64,000 nt of DNA from Heterohyrax brucei (GCA_028571685.1 CM053142.1:66241296-66305295); one strand, 5' to 3'. Shown: positions 32,393 through 43,700, counted from the stretch's first letter. The notes: generated from the sequence alone by a model not told the origin. Made by a program: numbers and translations.

Positions 32393-32999
32393 TCCATTTT
32401 TTATGTGTTAAGACAAGTCATGATGGAAGGACACCAAGTTAAGCAAGCTCTATATTCATCATTGGGAGCTAGCTGTTCCTGCACTCTCTTTAGGATGGAT
32501 CCTTGGAAGGGTTAATACAATGAAATGGTAACTAAGATGGAGCTCTGTGGTCCATGAAGGAAAGCAGTCAGAAAAATCTCAGGCAGAGAGCAGGGGAAGG
32601 CAAGATATGCAGAACAATGGATGACAGCAAAACTGTGCGCTCTTGTCAGAAAGGATGTGTGTGACTCACTCGTCAAGAGGAAACCAAGCAGAGGGAAGCA
32701 TAGTGGCTGCCCCTCAACGAGCATGGTGTGGAGGAATTTTAACAACTCTGCACTTAATTCATTTCAATTTGTTTATGGATTAAGACTGCATTCTAAGGAT
32801 GATTCAAAGAATTTGACCACGGAGGAAAGCAAATGCTGATGTATCAGTTGTCATCATCTGTGACAATTCAGGTGGAAGCTTGGCTTATAAGACAAAGATG
32901 AGGCTAGGAAATAGGACCTTTCATGGCATTGTCTTGGGATGCAGCAGGTGTCAGAATTGAGAACTGAAGGCTGACATCTATTAAGCACTCAGACTGTGA
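32393..32999. other. Unassigned stretch
   Basis: No repeat recognised. 72-77 codon frames on opposite strands overlap each other and are not supported. Confidence 0.4.
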
Positions 33000-33225
33000 C
33001 AGGCACTGTTCTTAGTGCCTTACAGGTGTCTTTTTAAATGGATCAGCCCTGGGAGCTGAGTCTTCTTATTACCATTCCAATTTTATAGACAAAAAAACAA
33101 GACAGAAAGGTTAATATGTAGCTTACCCAAGGTCACACAACTAGTGAACTGCAGAGCAGGGATTCAAGTGCAGGCATTCTGGTACCAGAGCCGTGTCTAG
33201 CTGTTGTGCCATGCCTCCTCTCAGA
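33000..33225 (-). mobile_element. MIR-type fragment
   Basis: CTTCTTATTACCATTCCAAT, TTTATAGACAAAAAAACAAG, CTTACCCAAGGTCACACAAC and AGAGCAGGGATTCAAGTGC give the antisense MIR order, well preserved. Confidence 0.72.
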
Positions 33226-33562
33226 ATAGTCTAGTTAAAGTGAGTCACACCAGCTAGGTGATAGAGAACGGGTTGTTCAGGCTGGTCAGAGCGATTCGTT
33301 GGCAGCACTGGCAGATTTTGAGTACATTTAGGATGAAAGAGCAGTAGGGAAAAAAGCCACAAAGTGAAAAAACAATAACAAGAAATCTCAAAGCAAACCA
33401 AAACCGAACCATGCATGCTTGCTGCAGGCAGGAAGACAGGTGAGACATGTATGCAGGAGAGACAGAGAGAGGCGAGGCCATCTGTCGGGAGATCATGCCT
33501 GGGCACAACAGGAAGCAGTTCCGAAAAGCCTCTGTCTCCAGGACTCTGCCCTGATGGTTGAA
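33226..33562. other. Unassigned stretch
   Basis: Part of a 164-codon minus-strand frame (33254-33748) whose first third is SINE antisense. No protein similarity seen. Confidence 0.4.
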
Positions 33563-33759
33563 ATGTGGTCGGTGCAACCAGTTAACACGCTTGGCTGCTA
33601 ACCGAGTTGGAGGTTTCAAGTTGACCCAGAGGCACCTCAGAAGAGAAGCCTGGTAATCTCCTAAAAAATTAACTACTGAAAACGATGGAGCATAGTTCTG
33701 CTCTGGTACACTTGAAGTCACCAAGTGTTGCTGTCCTCTCAGTGGCAACCAGTTTTGTC
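33563..33759 (+). mobile_element. AfroSINE, long type
   Basis: GTGGTCGGTGCAACCAGTTA head, AGAAGAGAAGCCTGGTAATC middle, CTCAGTGGCAACCAGTTTTG tail. Confidence 0.88.
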
Positions 33760-34190
33760 GGTGGTCAAGAAGTTCAGGTCTGTCTCAGGTGAGGTGAGCA
33801 AACAGTGAGTCACAGACCTGTTGAGGTCTTGGAGCTTCCTGAGGTTTCATTCCTTTTCCAAGTATGACTGAATTGACCCAAATCAATGCACAAAACATCT
33901 GTTCTAAGAAACCTCTGGGTCATGTTGGAAACGATACTGTATATTTTCTGCTAGGATCAAGGTTTTTTGAAGTGGTTTGTGGTTTTCAAATGCTTGAGCT
34001 TTGGATGTCAGCTGGTTTTGCTTGTTCATAGTCTCACAGATAATGAGAATGGGAGAGGACGTGTAGCTTCTGCTGGTGCAAGCCCTTACTTTAGTGAAGC
34101 AGAAGCAATCTCAGGAGGAGAAGGGCTTGGCAAGGCCACCCAGCCAGTTACTAGTAGAGACAGAATAGATTCCACTTCTGAATCCTGCCC

Positions 34191-34337
34191 AAACCCAAAC
34201 CAAACCCAATGCTGTTGAGTCAACTCGAACTCATAGCAAACCTATGGAGTTTCTAAGGAGCTCCTGGTGGACTTGAATTGCTGACCTTCTGGTTAGCAGC
34301 CATATAGCACTTAACCACTACACCACCAGAGATTTCA
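34191..34337 (-). mobile_element. AfroSINE, short type
   Basis: CAAACCCAAACCAAACCCAA to CTACACCACCAGAGATTTC. The CAGAGTAGAACTGCC block has been deleted (ACCTATGGAGTTTCTAAGG). Confidence 0.9.
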
Positions 34338-34394
34338 AACCTTGCCCATCACCCTTTTATAAGCTAATTCTAACAAAGGTCTCTTTCTTTGTTA

Positions 34395-34970
34395 GCTAGT
34401 GCTGCTGTAACAGAAATACCACAACTGGGTGGCTTTAAAGAAGAGAAATTTATTGTCTCAGGCGTCTAGAAGGCCAAGTTCATGGCACCAAATATAGGGC
34501 TATACAAATCCTACTGCCATGGAGTCGATTCTGACTCATAGTGACTTTATAGGGCAGAATAGGACTGCCCCATACAGTTTCCAAGGAGCACCTGGTGGAC
34601 TTGAACTGTTGACCTTTTGTTAGCAGCTGTAGCGCTTAATCAGTATGCCACCAGGGTTTCCCCATAGGCCTATAGGGGAAGGCTTTCTTTGTTGGCTCTT
34701 GGGTAAGATGTTTCTTTTCTCCACAACACTTCTTGACTCCTTGGCAATCCTCACATAAATTTTATCTTCCCCTTGCTTGTTTTTGTGTCTAATCTGCTGT
34801 TTTTATAACCTAAACAGAATTAAGTGTAGGATACACCCTATGCCCATAGAGGCTTGTTAACATAACAAATAAAATCCTATCTTCAATAAGATCACAGCCA
34901 CAGATATAGATATGAGGATTACAACACATATTTGGGCGGAGCTGGGGAGACAGAATTCAATGCGTACAAT
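34395..34970 (-). mobile_element. Old interspersed repeat split by an AfroSINE
   Basis: TTAGCTAGTGCTGCTGTAAC, AGAAATACCACAACTGGGTG and GAAATTTATTGTCTCAGG on the left, with TTACAACACATATTTGGGC and GACAGAATTCAATGCGTACA on the right, match a common mammalian repeat with ends TGCTGCTGTAACAAAATACC and GGGGACACAATTCA. The SINE at 34505 interrupts it. Family name not certain; orientation is tentative. Confidence 0.55.
34505..34662 (-). mobile_element. AfroSINE, short type
   Basis: ACAAATCCTACTGCCATGGA to CAGTATGCCACCAGGGTTTC. Confidence 0.92.
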
Positions 34971-35265
34971 TTTTTTTCATCAAATGGTCAGTTTGAAAAC
35001 CAATTAACTGATTAGTTATTGATTCAGAATCATGAGTTTCTGTATTAAGGTTTTCCTTTTTTGCTTGATTCTTGCTTTGTTTCCTGGTAAAGTTTTTTTT
35101 TTTCTTTCTCCTCATTCAATGTCTGATGCATCCATTTTTTGATCTCCTTGTCCACACATCCTGAACTCTCTCACTGTTGCTCGATTTCTTTCTCTGTTCT
35201 TTGTGGTTCTCCTTCCTTTCTCCTCCCCTTCCTACACTACTCTCCGCTCTACACTCCCTACTGCG
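34971..35265. other. Unassigned stretch
   Basis: T-rich with pyrimidine tracts. Nothing recognised. Confidence 0.4.
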
Positions 35266-35294
35266 CGCACACACACAGACACACACACACACAA
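35266..35294. repeat. (CA)n microsatellite
   Basis: ACACACACAGACACACACAC and following, about 14 units with one G interruption; not next to a recognisable SINE. Confidence 0.92.
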
Positions 35295-36221
35295 GCAGGC
35301 TTTCACTCTGGCACGTACGCTGGCTCACGTTCTTTCTCTCAATTTAGAGAGAGACACAGAGACAGCCTGGCTCCACCCTCCCCCCCTCAGGAGTGCTAAA
35401 AACCGGTCCATCTGCTATGGATCTGCTTATTATTTGAAATTTTGTCCTATGGAGAAAGAGGGAAGTTAGGATTCCTATATATTCTCACTCTTGTCTTTAA
35501 ATACAAAGTAAATATTTCTCACCTAATAAGCACATTAATAAAAACTTGGCAGGGAATGAAGAAGCCATATTGACATACCCCTTTTAGAGGAATTAGTATA
35601 GTGCTTTTTGCAGATGGGCACTTAATGAATTTTTAATGACTGAAGTGCTGCGTGCTAGTCCTAGCTTAATCACTAGCTCACTGAGTCTCTGTAGGCCTCA
35701 GCTTCCTTTTGTGAACTCTTTTGTCCGTGTTATATTATAGAGATTTTGTCAACAAGAAGACTATCGCAAGTTAGTCAGTAATCACTGGGCTAAAGATTGA
35801 ACTTGAGGGAGATACAGTACTGGAACCTCAGGCTTTCAGACCAAGAAGGCCATAGCTATGAGGGCTTAGAATGAGAACAGGGCCAGTGATGTTCAAAGCT
35901 TTTAGAGGAGCAGGGGTCATCTGTGAGCTCCTCCTGAGAATTCACTCTTTACTAACGATGCCAGAATGGAATCCCAATTGTGAGGGTGACTCAGTGGTGG
36001 CCTCCTCTTCCAATCTTGATGCAGCAGGGGTACTTAGTGAAATACAAGGACTGTCCTGACTCCTTCCCAGTGGGACCTTATGCAGAACCAGACCTTGCTT
36101 GCGATCCTCCACCTCTCCAAGGAGCTCCTTCCGCAGGCTCGGTTGACTGTCGTCTCCATTGCTGTTCACATTTGTACCCATCTCTTCTAAGACTAACTGG
36201 TCCTCTTTTCCCAGGGTACAA
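35295..36221. other. Unassigned stretch
   Basis: Possible MIR scrap near 35640-35720 (ACTGAGTCTCTGTAGGCC). Frames at 35942-36249 overlap on both strands and are not supported. Confidence 0.35.
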
Positions 36222-36278
36222 CTATAGGGTTGCTGTGAGTCAGAGTTAACTTGAAGGCAATGGGTTTGGTTTTTTTTT
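36222..36278 (+). mobile_element. AfroSINE tail fragment
   Basis: TATAGGGTTGCTGTGAGTCA and AACTTGAAGGCAATGGGTTT only. The head and middle are missing; either 5'-truncated or decayed. Confidence 0.8.
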
Positions 36279-36295
36279 GTGTGTGTGTGTGTGTG
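36279..36295. repeat. (GT)n microsatellite at SINE tail
   Basis: Starts directly after the T-rich SINE end. Confidence 0.9.
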
Positions 36296-36737
36296 GACTT
36301 AAGATTGGCCGTCTGTAGTCTTCTGTAGTTTTCTCCTCATTCCATCTACTACGTCCCCGGGTACGCCTGAGATATAAAGACAAGCCCATTGTAAGTAGCA
36401 CAATTGAAGTTATATGGTTTATTCCTCAGCAGCCCCTGTTCTGTCCTTTGCTGCTCTCCTCTTTCTGAACTGTGAAAGAACATCAAAGCAGGGCTTGAAG
36501 CCTAAGGTTCTTGCAGGGCCTTGTATGTCAACTTTCTGCTTCACAGCAGTGCTCCATCTTGGAAATGCAGATGGAGTCATTTTGGAAAGCACAGAATGCT
36601 ATGGAGAAGAAATATCTTACTGCTACTCACGTTTTAGGTCTTTGGATGGGTGTTTTTACAGTTAAGTTGATGAGTATTGTTCTATATCCACCCTTGTTGG
36701 GAGGCCACAGCTTGTCTTTCGTTGACTACTGTTAGCT
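36296..36737. other. Unassigned stretch
   Basis: Overlapping 74- and 83-codon + frames; neither recognised. Confidence 0.35.
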
Positions 36738-36846
36738 ACTTCCATAAAGATTATGGCATAGGAAACCTATGGGGCAGGGCTGCCTGTTCCATGGGGTCAC
36801 TATGAATAGAAATCAACTAAAAGGCACCCCCAAACCAACAACAACA
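36738..36846 (+). mobile_element. AfroSINE, 5'-truncated
   Basis: CTTCCATAAAGATTATGGCA onward, then CCTATGGGGCAGGGCTGCC and an AACAACAAC end. Confidence 0.85.
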
Positions 36847-38045
36847 GTGTTAGTTAGCAGTGTTGTTAGCTGCTATGGAATCAAATTCTCCTTTCTATAG
36901 GAATTGAATCTAAAATACAGGCCCCGTGAATCTACCCACGCTAACATCCTTAGATATTCCGCTTGCCCTAGGACTGAACTACTGGGACATCTTCCCGGGG
37001 AACATATCCTTACTTGTCTTAGAGGAGAGCCTGGAGGGTTGTAGAGAAAAGTGACACACCTTCCTGAATCTCTTTGGCCTTTTGAGATGAAATCTTTCCC
37101 TAGGGCAGAACTGTATTCCTAGAGGGCATCTGGAAGTGTGTGAGGGGTTTGGAGTTCTCATGGCAATAGTTTGAACTAGGGGTGCTAACCCTTCTGCTAT
37201 GTCTTCTCAGTCCGCACTATCAAAACTGACCCACCCCAAATGCTGACAACGCTGCTTGCAAGTCTTAAACCTGCAGAGAGGCAGAAGCCCTGTTGGAGGC
37301 CAGGATTCGCATACCCACTTTGACAGAGAAGAAAGTCTTGGCCCAGAAAGAGAAAGCAGCCTACTTTGGGTCATGCCTGTACTGCAGAGCTGGGCCTGTG
37401 CCCAGCCCTTGAGTTCCAGCCGGTGACCTTCCAAGTGTTGGTGGGGTACAGTGACATGCAGGTTCTGCTTCTACAGGTACAGGTCTGCTCAGCCTGGGAC
37501 TGCAGACTGTGTGGTTCCGGAGTGGAGTAAATATAGCCAGGCAGGTGGATCTCAGGCCCTCTGTGGGGGCTGTGGGGGGCCCCTTGCTGCTCAGTGGTGA
37601 CTTGGGACTGTTAGTTTCCAGTGGAGGAGTCCATTGCTGGTGGTGGTCTTCTCTTCAGGAACCCCTCCACCCGCTCGCACCTGTAATGCAACCCTGTGCT
37701 CAGAAGTGTTAGTTGGCTTAGTGTAACGCAGAACCTTCCCCCAGGATAGCTGTGGGGGCTCTCCTAGCAAGTGCCCCAAGCTATGTATAGGAAGACTCCG
37801 GGGAGACTAGAGCAAGGAGACTCTGGGAGTGTAAGCAATAGGCAGCCAGATGTCTGCCCTGAGCTCTGTTGGCATGTGATGCTGGGCAGGCCTTCGAGGC
37901 TTCTTCTTCTTCCTGTTACGATAGGCTCTCCTGTCTTCTGTACTATCCCTTAGGCATTGGAGACACATCTCTGCGAACTAGAGTGCCTTAGCTGGCAGGT
38001 TGGTGTGGGGACCTGAGAGTATCTAGATATATTGATCAATGTCAG
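36847..38045. other. Unassigned stretch, MIR scrap
   Basis: 1.2 kb free of AfroSINEs. A MIR-like antisense scrap lies around 37320-37430 (CAGAGAAGAAAGTCTTGGCC, CTGCAGAGCTGGGCC). Nothing else recognised. Confidence 0.4.
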
Positions 38046-38239
38046 CGAACAACAACAGAAAACTAAACCCGTTGCTGCCGAGTTGTTTCTGATTCATGGT
38101 GATCTCGTGTGTTTCAGAGTAGAAATGTTTTATAGGGTTTTCTTGGCTGTGATCTTTTCAGAAGCAGATTACCAGAACTTTCTCTAATCTTCAGGTTAGT
38201 AGTCAATCACGAACTATGTGGGCCACTCAGGGACCTCAG
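38046..38239 (-). mobile_element. AfroSINE, long type
   Basis: AACAACAACAGAAAACTAAA, CCCGTTGCTGCCGAGTTGTT, TTTTCTTGGCTGTGATCTTT, ending GGCCACTCAGGGACCTC. The (AAC) at the left is on the + strand, so it is not this copy's own tail. Confidence 0.9.
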
Positions 38240-39361
38240 GAAACAAGCAGCACACTTAAATCAGGTGGCTGAGGAGAGCTTGATCAAAGAACGGTTTTCT
38301 ATGGCGGCAATCATGTTTAGGGTACCTAAAGGGAGAGAGTCCCTCAATGCCTTTGTTGACTCTCTTATCTCTTCTGGGTAGGTGTCTCTAGGAGGCTGGA
38401 TATCTTCCTTTTCTTTCTCTGGGCTCACTTGCTATCCTTCTGCATCTAATCTGTACCCTGCAAAGTGGTAAGGAGTGTAGCACCCGAGCTACCTTGACTC
38501 AAGTGAAGGTGGGGACAGAGTGGGGCTGGGCACTCATTCCCCTTGCTGTTTGTGGGGTCACTGTCAGTTGTCTATGTTCCTCTGCTAAGGCTGTGGCTTT
38601 GGTCTGGTAATCTGCTTCTACTGTGGGCTTGGGTGACTCTTCCTTTCCCCACCCCTGCCGGCCTGCAGAAGAAACGTAATGTAAACTGATGTCTACTGGG
38701 TAAGCTACCTGCACCTACCAGGGATTACATGTGGTAAGAAAGGTTTGTGGTGACGCAGAAGCACAGAGGTGAGGTCTCCTAGGTGATGGCGGGGAAGGGT
38801 TCCTGGAAGCAAAGATGCCTGGCAGTTAAGGTTACAGCAAAACTATTGGCAGAAGAAATAGCACAATGCAGAAGCACTGCAGAAAGTTAAAAAGGCAAGG
38901 CCCGCTGAAGGACTACAAGTATTTGATGAGCTGGTTACGACTCCTTTGATTGTAAGCAGCAGAAACCAAACTCAAAATAGTTAAAGAAAAACTGGAAATT
39001 TGTTGGTTTTAGTTACTAAAGAATCTGAATCCAGAGGCTTCAGATGTAACTGACTTCAGGAACCCAAATATAATCATCAGGTCTCTACATTTCTCTCTTT
39101 CTTCTCAGCTCTGCTGGCCTCCAGGATAGCTTCATCCCTAGGCAGTATGGAGAGGAGGAAGAAAAGGAAGTGCAATAGTTCCTGCAGCCCTAGCCTCCTG
39201 TGTTCCTTTTAATTTGTTGATCTGGAGGAAGAGAGACACTTCTCTCCCAGCATCCACCTAACAAATACACTATGCAAAGCTGGTCCTGCCAGGGCCCTAG
39301 GCATCTCCCAGCAACGGCAAGGGATGGGAGATACCTTAGCAAGGTCTAGGTTGAGGTGGTG
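38240..39361. other. Unassigned stretch
   Basis: A segment near 38940-39080 (TTGTAAGCAGCAGAAACCAA) resembles an old mammalian repeat that I cannot name. No exon recognised. Confidence 0.35.
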
Positions 39362-39546
39362 AAATGCCTGGGTGGTGCTCATTGTTAAGGCGCTTGGCTA
39401 CTAATTGAAAGGATGGAGGTTCAAGTCCACCTGGCAATGTACTTCTGAACACTCACCTGTTGAAAACCCTATGGAACACAGTTGTGCTCTGACACACTTG
39501 AGGTCACCATGAGTCAGATCAACCTGAAGGCAACTAGTATTGTTGG
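39362..39546 (+). mobile_element. AfroSINE, long type
   Basis: AATGCCTGGGTGGTGCTCAT head, AACCCTATGGAACACAGTTG middle, GAAGGCAACTAGTATTG tail. The GAAGAAAGGCCTGGT block is deleted. Confidence 0.9.
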
Positions 39547-40394
39547 GTAAGGGGCAGTGTAGGGTCAGTCCCCCAGAGCCACACAGAGAAAGTTCCCACA
39601 GAAAGGAGAAGAGAAAGCAAAGCATTCTAGAAAGACAAAATGGGTAGGTACCATAGTCCCTTTCATCGTGTACAGCTAGGAGCAGGTGTGCCTGTTAGGG
39701 GTGTTGGGGGGTTGGCTGGGAGATGAGGGTAAAGAGACAGCAGTTCCTCCTGTGGGCAAAGGGGGTTACAAAAGGATTTTGAACAAGAGACTTAGACAGC
39801 TATTTTTGAGCATGATCTGGAAAGTACAGCTACTCTCTGTTAAAAAAATGAAATCATGGAAAAACACACAATACCTCTTTCCTAAAGCTGGAAAGATAAA
39901 GAGATTGGGATTCCCTGCTGTTTCTGTGGACAGGGCGTAGCCCACCATGATACATACCATCAGTTTGCATTGTATTTCTTCCTTATACAGGGGCCAAGTC
40001 CTTTGGAGTCTGAGACTTGAGAGCCATGACAGATATGTCTGACTGCTGGGACGGGTTCAAGTTCAGCCATCTCCATGGAGTCAGAGCATTTGCGGGTAGC
40101 CCTGGCTGGGACACCGACAGCAGACTGCAGTCCCACGGTGGGCCTGTGAATCACAGCAGAGCAGGCATCAAGCCACACGCTTTGCTCTCCTCACAGCAGG
40201 CAATCCCTACTGACACTATCTTAATTGCACAATCATTTTTCATTTGTCAGGACCCACCTGTCTCTGTGCAACATAAAGACTGTCAGGTGGGGGAGGACAT
40301 TTTATCAGTGTGTAGGAAGCAAAGGCATTTTGCTAAGAGTGACGGCTGGAGTATCATAGCAGAGATTTCTAGAAGAGCATGATCGGGGGGAGAG
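39547..40394. other. Unassigned stretch
   Basis: Includes a 121-codon + frame (40017-40382) without recognisable domains, repeat similarity or splice context. Listed under rejected. Confidence 0.35.
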
Positions 40395-40610
40395 TGGCTA
40401 AGGGTGGGACTCTGGAGTCACAGCACCTGGGTTCAATTCCAGTCACTGACCCGTTAGTAACCATGTATTGGAACCAGCTTCCCTCGCTTCTCTAACCTTT
40501 GTCTTATCTGTAAGAAGTGAGATCAAGTATGAGATGAAATGAGATGGTGACTATACAGCACTCAGTGCAGAGCTGGGGTTAATGTGTGCTAATTGTTATC
40601 AGTATGACAT
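40395..40610 (+). mobile_element. MIR
   Basis: ACTCTGGAGTCACAGCACCT, GGGTTCAATTCCAGTCACTG, CTAACCTTTGTCTTATCTG, GAGATGAAATGAGATGGTGA and CAGCACTCAGTGCAGAGCTG cover most of the MIR consensus in order. Confidence 0.75.
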
Positions 40611-40631
40611 TTTTCTTGTCCTTTGATTATA

Positions 40632-40803
40632 TGGAAACCCTGGTGGTGTAGTGGTTAAGTGCCACAGCTGTTAACCAAAAATGTCAGCAATTGGAATCCA
40701 TCAGGCATTTCTTGGAAACTTGACTGTGCAGTTCTACTCTGCCTATAGGGTCTCTACGAGTTGGAATTGACTCGATGGCAGTGGGTTTGGGTTTTGGGGG
40801 GAG
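40632..40803 (+). mobile_element. AfroSINE, short type, with likely target duplication
   Basis: GGAAACCCTGGTGGTGTAGT to GGGTTTTGGGGGGAGGGG. TTGATTATATG precedes and TTGATTGTATG follows (10 of 11 bases the same), consistent with a target duplication. Confidence 0.92.
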
Positions 40804-40838
40804 GGGCTTGATTGTATGAGTTCCTGTTTCTAAGCAGG

Positions 40839-41017
40839 AGTCTCTGGGTGGTACAGACAGTTATGCACTCTGCTGCTAACTGAAAGAGGCACTTTGGAAG
40901 AAAGCCCGGGCAACGTACTTCTGAAAAATCAGCCATCAAAACCCCACTGGAGCACAGTTCTCTTCTGATACACATGGGGTCACCATGAGTCAGAACTGAC
41001 CCAATGGCAATTGTTTC
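40839..41017 (+). mobile_element. AfroSINE, long type
   Basis: AGTCTCTGGGTGGTACAGAC head, GAAAGCCCGGGCAACGTACT and CTGAAAAATCAGCCATC middle, CTGACCCAATGGCAATTG tail. The B-box segment is deleted. Confidence 0.9.
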
Positions 41018-41355
41018 TTTGAGTTCCTTATTTCCAAGTTGATCTTTCTTTGTTGCCTGATGCTGTTCTCCTCAGGTAGCTGGACTGTCAGTGGGTGGCC
41101 AGGTCAGGTGGGCCAAGCCTGGACAGAGGAGGTAGAAATGTTTCACAGTAGTGTTGTCCTCTGGGCATTGGCCTTGTGATCAAAGATTTCCTCTTCCCAC
41201 AAAGAATTCCCTATCCCTCTGGACAGACTTTGGGTGTAGAGGTAATTATAGAGCTGTAAGCGGCATCAGGTTGATTGAGACTGCAGGAAATACTTGATGT
41301 GCAAAATATTTCCATAGATTCCTTGTTTATTAACTCAGACTACATGTTGAAAGGG
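41018..41355. other. Unassigned stretch
   Basis: No repeat or exon recognised. Confidence 0.4.
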
Positions 41356-41698
41356 GTCAATGGTGGTTCAGTGGTGGAATTTTCACCTGCCATGCAGGTG
41401 ACTTGCACTTAATTCCTGGCCAATGTACTTCATACACAGCCACCACCCATCTGTCACTGGAGACTTCCAGTCACTGTAATGCTGAGCAGATTTCAGCAGA
41501 ATATCCAGGCAGACTAGGAAGAAAGGCCTGGCAATTTACTTCTGAAACTCATCCAATGAAATCCCTATAGATCACTAATGGTCTGGTCTCCAATCCATCA
41601 TGGTGGTGGCAAGAGGTCAGATAGCACTTCATTCTGTTGTGTGTGGGGTCGCCAGGAATCAGAAGCCGACACCACGGCAGCTAAAAGCAGTAACATCA
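41356..41698 (+). mobile_element. tRNA-Gly-headed RTE composite SINE, copy B
   Basis: The first about 72 bases (CAATGGTGGTTCAGTGGTGG, AATTTTCACCTGCCATGCAG, CTGGCCAATGTAC) match tRNA-Gly(GCC) closely, with the A-box TGGTTCAGTGG kept and the B box degraded. Next comes RTE 5' sequence (CCACCACCCATCTGTCA, GACTAGGAAGAAAGGCCTGG, CAATTTACTTCTGAAA), then RTE 3' sequence (CACTTCATTCTGTTGTG, GGGGTCGCCAGGAATCAGAA). A retroposed tRNA-like promoter fused to an internally deleted RTE is the simplest reading. It is not a functional tRNA gene because the stem pairing and B box are damaged. Confidence 0.75.
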
Positions 41699-41979
41699 GG
41701 TTGAAAACATCAGCATTTTAATAGATCATCCCTCCTGGGGTCATTACACACTTAAAATGAGTTGCTTATTTATCCAACAGGATGTTTTCAGGATGATGTT
41801 TTTTTAATACGAGTGTCATAGCTTTAGAGGACTTACGTTTTCCTTTAGTTTGGACCAATTGAGAAATAAGACTTTAATTTGGAAAGGCAGACATCAAAAT
41901 ATTAGCTGATAAAACTGAACAAGAAAGCACAGTTTGACCTGTAGTCACAGCAGGGCTCACTGATATTTTTACCCTGAGT
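41699..41979. other. Unassigned spacer
   Basis: Nothing recognised. Confidence 0.4.
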
Positions 41980-42860
41980 GGAACTTGCCCGCAAGCTCAC
42001 AGCCTTGTTCTATGTACCCAGCAATCCCCTGGATGGAGCAGAAGAGGCCAGCCATGTCCCCACCTCACACTAAGTACGTTCAGAATCAATCCTGCTCCTT
42101 TCCAAGATCTCTGCCTCAGTGGCACTCCTCAGTACCTGGGTATTCAACCCAAAAAGCCTTGGCATCTCTTGGATTCTCCTTTTCTTTCTCACCCTACATC
42201 CAATTCTGCATTAAGCTGGTTTTTCTTTCAAAGCATGCCTCACTTCTAACTACACTGCAGCCCCTCCACCACTTCTGCAGGATCCATACTAAATAAAAGC
42301 CTAAACCCATTGCTGCTGAGTAGAACTGTTGCACAGGTTTCCAAGGAGCGGCTGGTGGATTTGAACTGCTGACCTTCTGGTTAGCAGACAAAAGCTTAAC
42401 CACTGTGTCTTGTGCATCTTAAACTTCTCTCTTTGCTTCTCCTCTCATAACTGTTGTTTTTCCCCATAATAGCCAAGGGCTAGTTTAAAAATATAAATCA
42501 ATGTTACTCCTGTAATCCAAATGCTTCCCTTTTCCATCCAAGCAGAATATAAGCTCCTTTGTCTCTGAGGGTCTTTATGATGGGCCTCTGCCTACTTCCC
42601 TGAAAATTTCTCCTCTTCCCTTGTTCATGCTGCTTCAGTCACTGTGCCTTTTGTGAGGTTCCTTTAGCATTCTGAGCTCATGTTTGCCTCAGGGCCTTTG
42701 CACATGCTATTCCTTCTCTGGTAAACACATCTCCCTACTCCCCGTCCCCTTTGCTTCACCACTTGGTTCAGGTCTCTACTCAGATGCCTTCTCCTTAGAC
42801 AGGCCTTTCCCTGGCCTCTCTTTCCAAATAGAGGCTTTCTCCATTTGCTTGCATACCTTT
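41980..42860 (-). mobile_element. Old dispersed LINE-type repeat, antisense copy, split by a SINE
   Basis: CTACATCCAATTCTGCATTA, CCTCAGGGCCTTTGCACATG, CTATTCCTTCTCTGG, GGTCTCTACTCAGATGCCTT and ACAGGCCTTTCCCTGG read as the reverse complement of the repeat at 14670 (TGCAAAGGCCCTGAGG). The AfroSINE at 42297 interrupts it. Confidence 0.55.
42297..42408 (-). mobile_element. AfroSINE, short type, internal deletion
   Basis: AAAGCCTAAACCCATTGCTG is joined directly to GAGTAGAACTGTTGCACAGG, missing the GATTCCGACTCATAGCGACC block. Confidence 0.88.
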
Positions 42861-42910
42861 TCTTTCTTTTTTTTTTTTTAGTTGCTTCTTACTGTCTGAC
42901 TGTATATTAT

Positions 42911-43078
42911 ACAGAAAACTTAATGGCATAGTGGTTAAGTGCTACAGCTGTTAAGTAAAAGGGCAGCAGTTCAAATCTACCAGGCACTCCTTGGAAACTA
43001 TATAGGGCAGTTCTGCTCTGTCCTGTAGGGTCAGTATCAGGCAGAATCGACTTGATGGCAATGGGTTTGGTTTTTTAG
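42911..43078 (+). mobile_element. AfroSINE, short type
   Basis: ACAGAAAACTTAATGGCATA to GGGTTTGGTTTTTTAG. TATATTAT occurs on both flanks, a possible target duplication. Confidence 0.92.
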
Positions 43079-43369
43079 TTTTATATTATGGGTGCTTATG
43101 TATTTATGTGTTAAGAATTGTTATGTATTTTGTTTGTTAGTCTGTTCAACTGGCTAGCATGGAAGCTGACATAAAGAGCTCAGGAGATACGCACTAAGTG
43201 AATCAGTCTCACAGGCAGGCAAGCCTGAAAGGGTATACCTAGAAGCTGAGTCACACCTGCCCAGGCCATTGTCCAACACTTGTTCATCAGGTCAGCCATT
43301 CTTTCCTTGTGGTGCAAAGGCAGGAGGAGTTCCTCGTACTGGTGTTTCAGAGAGGCAGTTTAGTACTGT

Positions 43370-43490
43370 GAGTATTGATATTAGCTCCATTTTACAGGTG
43401 AGAGAACTGTGGCTTAGATTAAATACCTTGCCCACGGGCATACAACATGGTTAAGCCCTGATTCCAACTTGTGCCTCTGTGCGCATAACC
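43370..43490 (-). mobile_element. MIR fragment
   Basis: GCTCCATTTTACAGGTGAGA, GAACTGTGGCTTAGATTAAA, TTGCCCACGGGCATACAAC. Antisense MIR core. Confidence 0.65.
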
Positions 43491-43549
43491 TCTCCATTGC
43501 TTTTTAACGTATGTATTTCTAGTAGCTTTTCTTTTTTAATCCTTACCAT

Positions 43550-43700
43550 AAACCTAAGAAAGTCCATTTTACAGATTAGAAAAGCTGCTACTCAGAAGAT
43601 TTAAGCTGCTTCTGTCACATCGCAGAGCAGAACTGGCATCCAGATGGCCTGAGTCAAAGCCTTTGCTCTCCATGCCTGCTTTCTACAACACTTTTTGTCC
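43550..43700 (-). mobile_element. MIR fragment
   Basis: GTCCATTTTACAGATTAGAA, GCTGCTACTCAGAAGA, AGAGCAGAACTGGCATCCAG. A second, more diverged antisense MIR core 60 bases after the first. Confidence 0.55.

Noticed and set aside
33254-33748. Longest open frame in the window (164 codons, minus strand)
   Set aside because: Its first third is antisense AfroSINE and the remainder matches nothing known; the length is within chance for 64 kb in six frames.
40017-40382. 121-codon + frame in unique sequence
   Set aside because: No domain, no similarity recognised, no splice or promoter context.
41356-41427. Functional tRNA-Gly gene
   Set aside because: The sequence is close to tRNA-Gly(GCC), but the B box and T arm are damaged and it is fused to RTE sequence; it is a SINE head.
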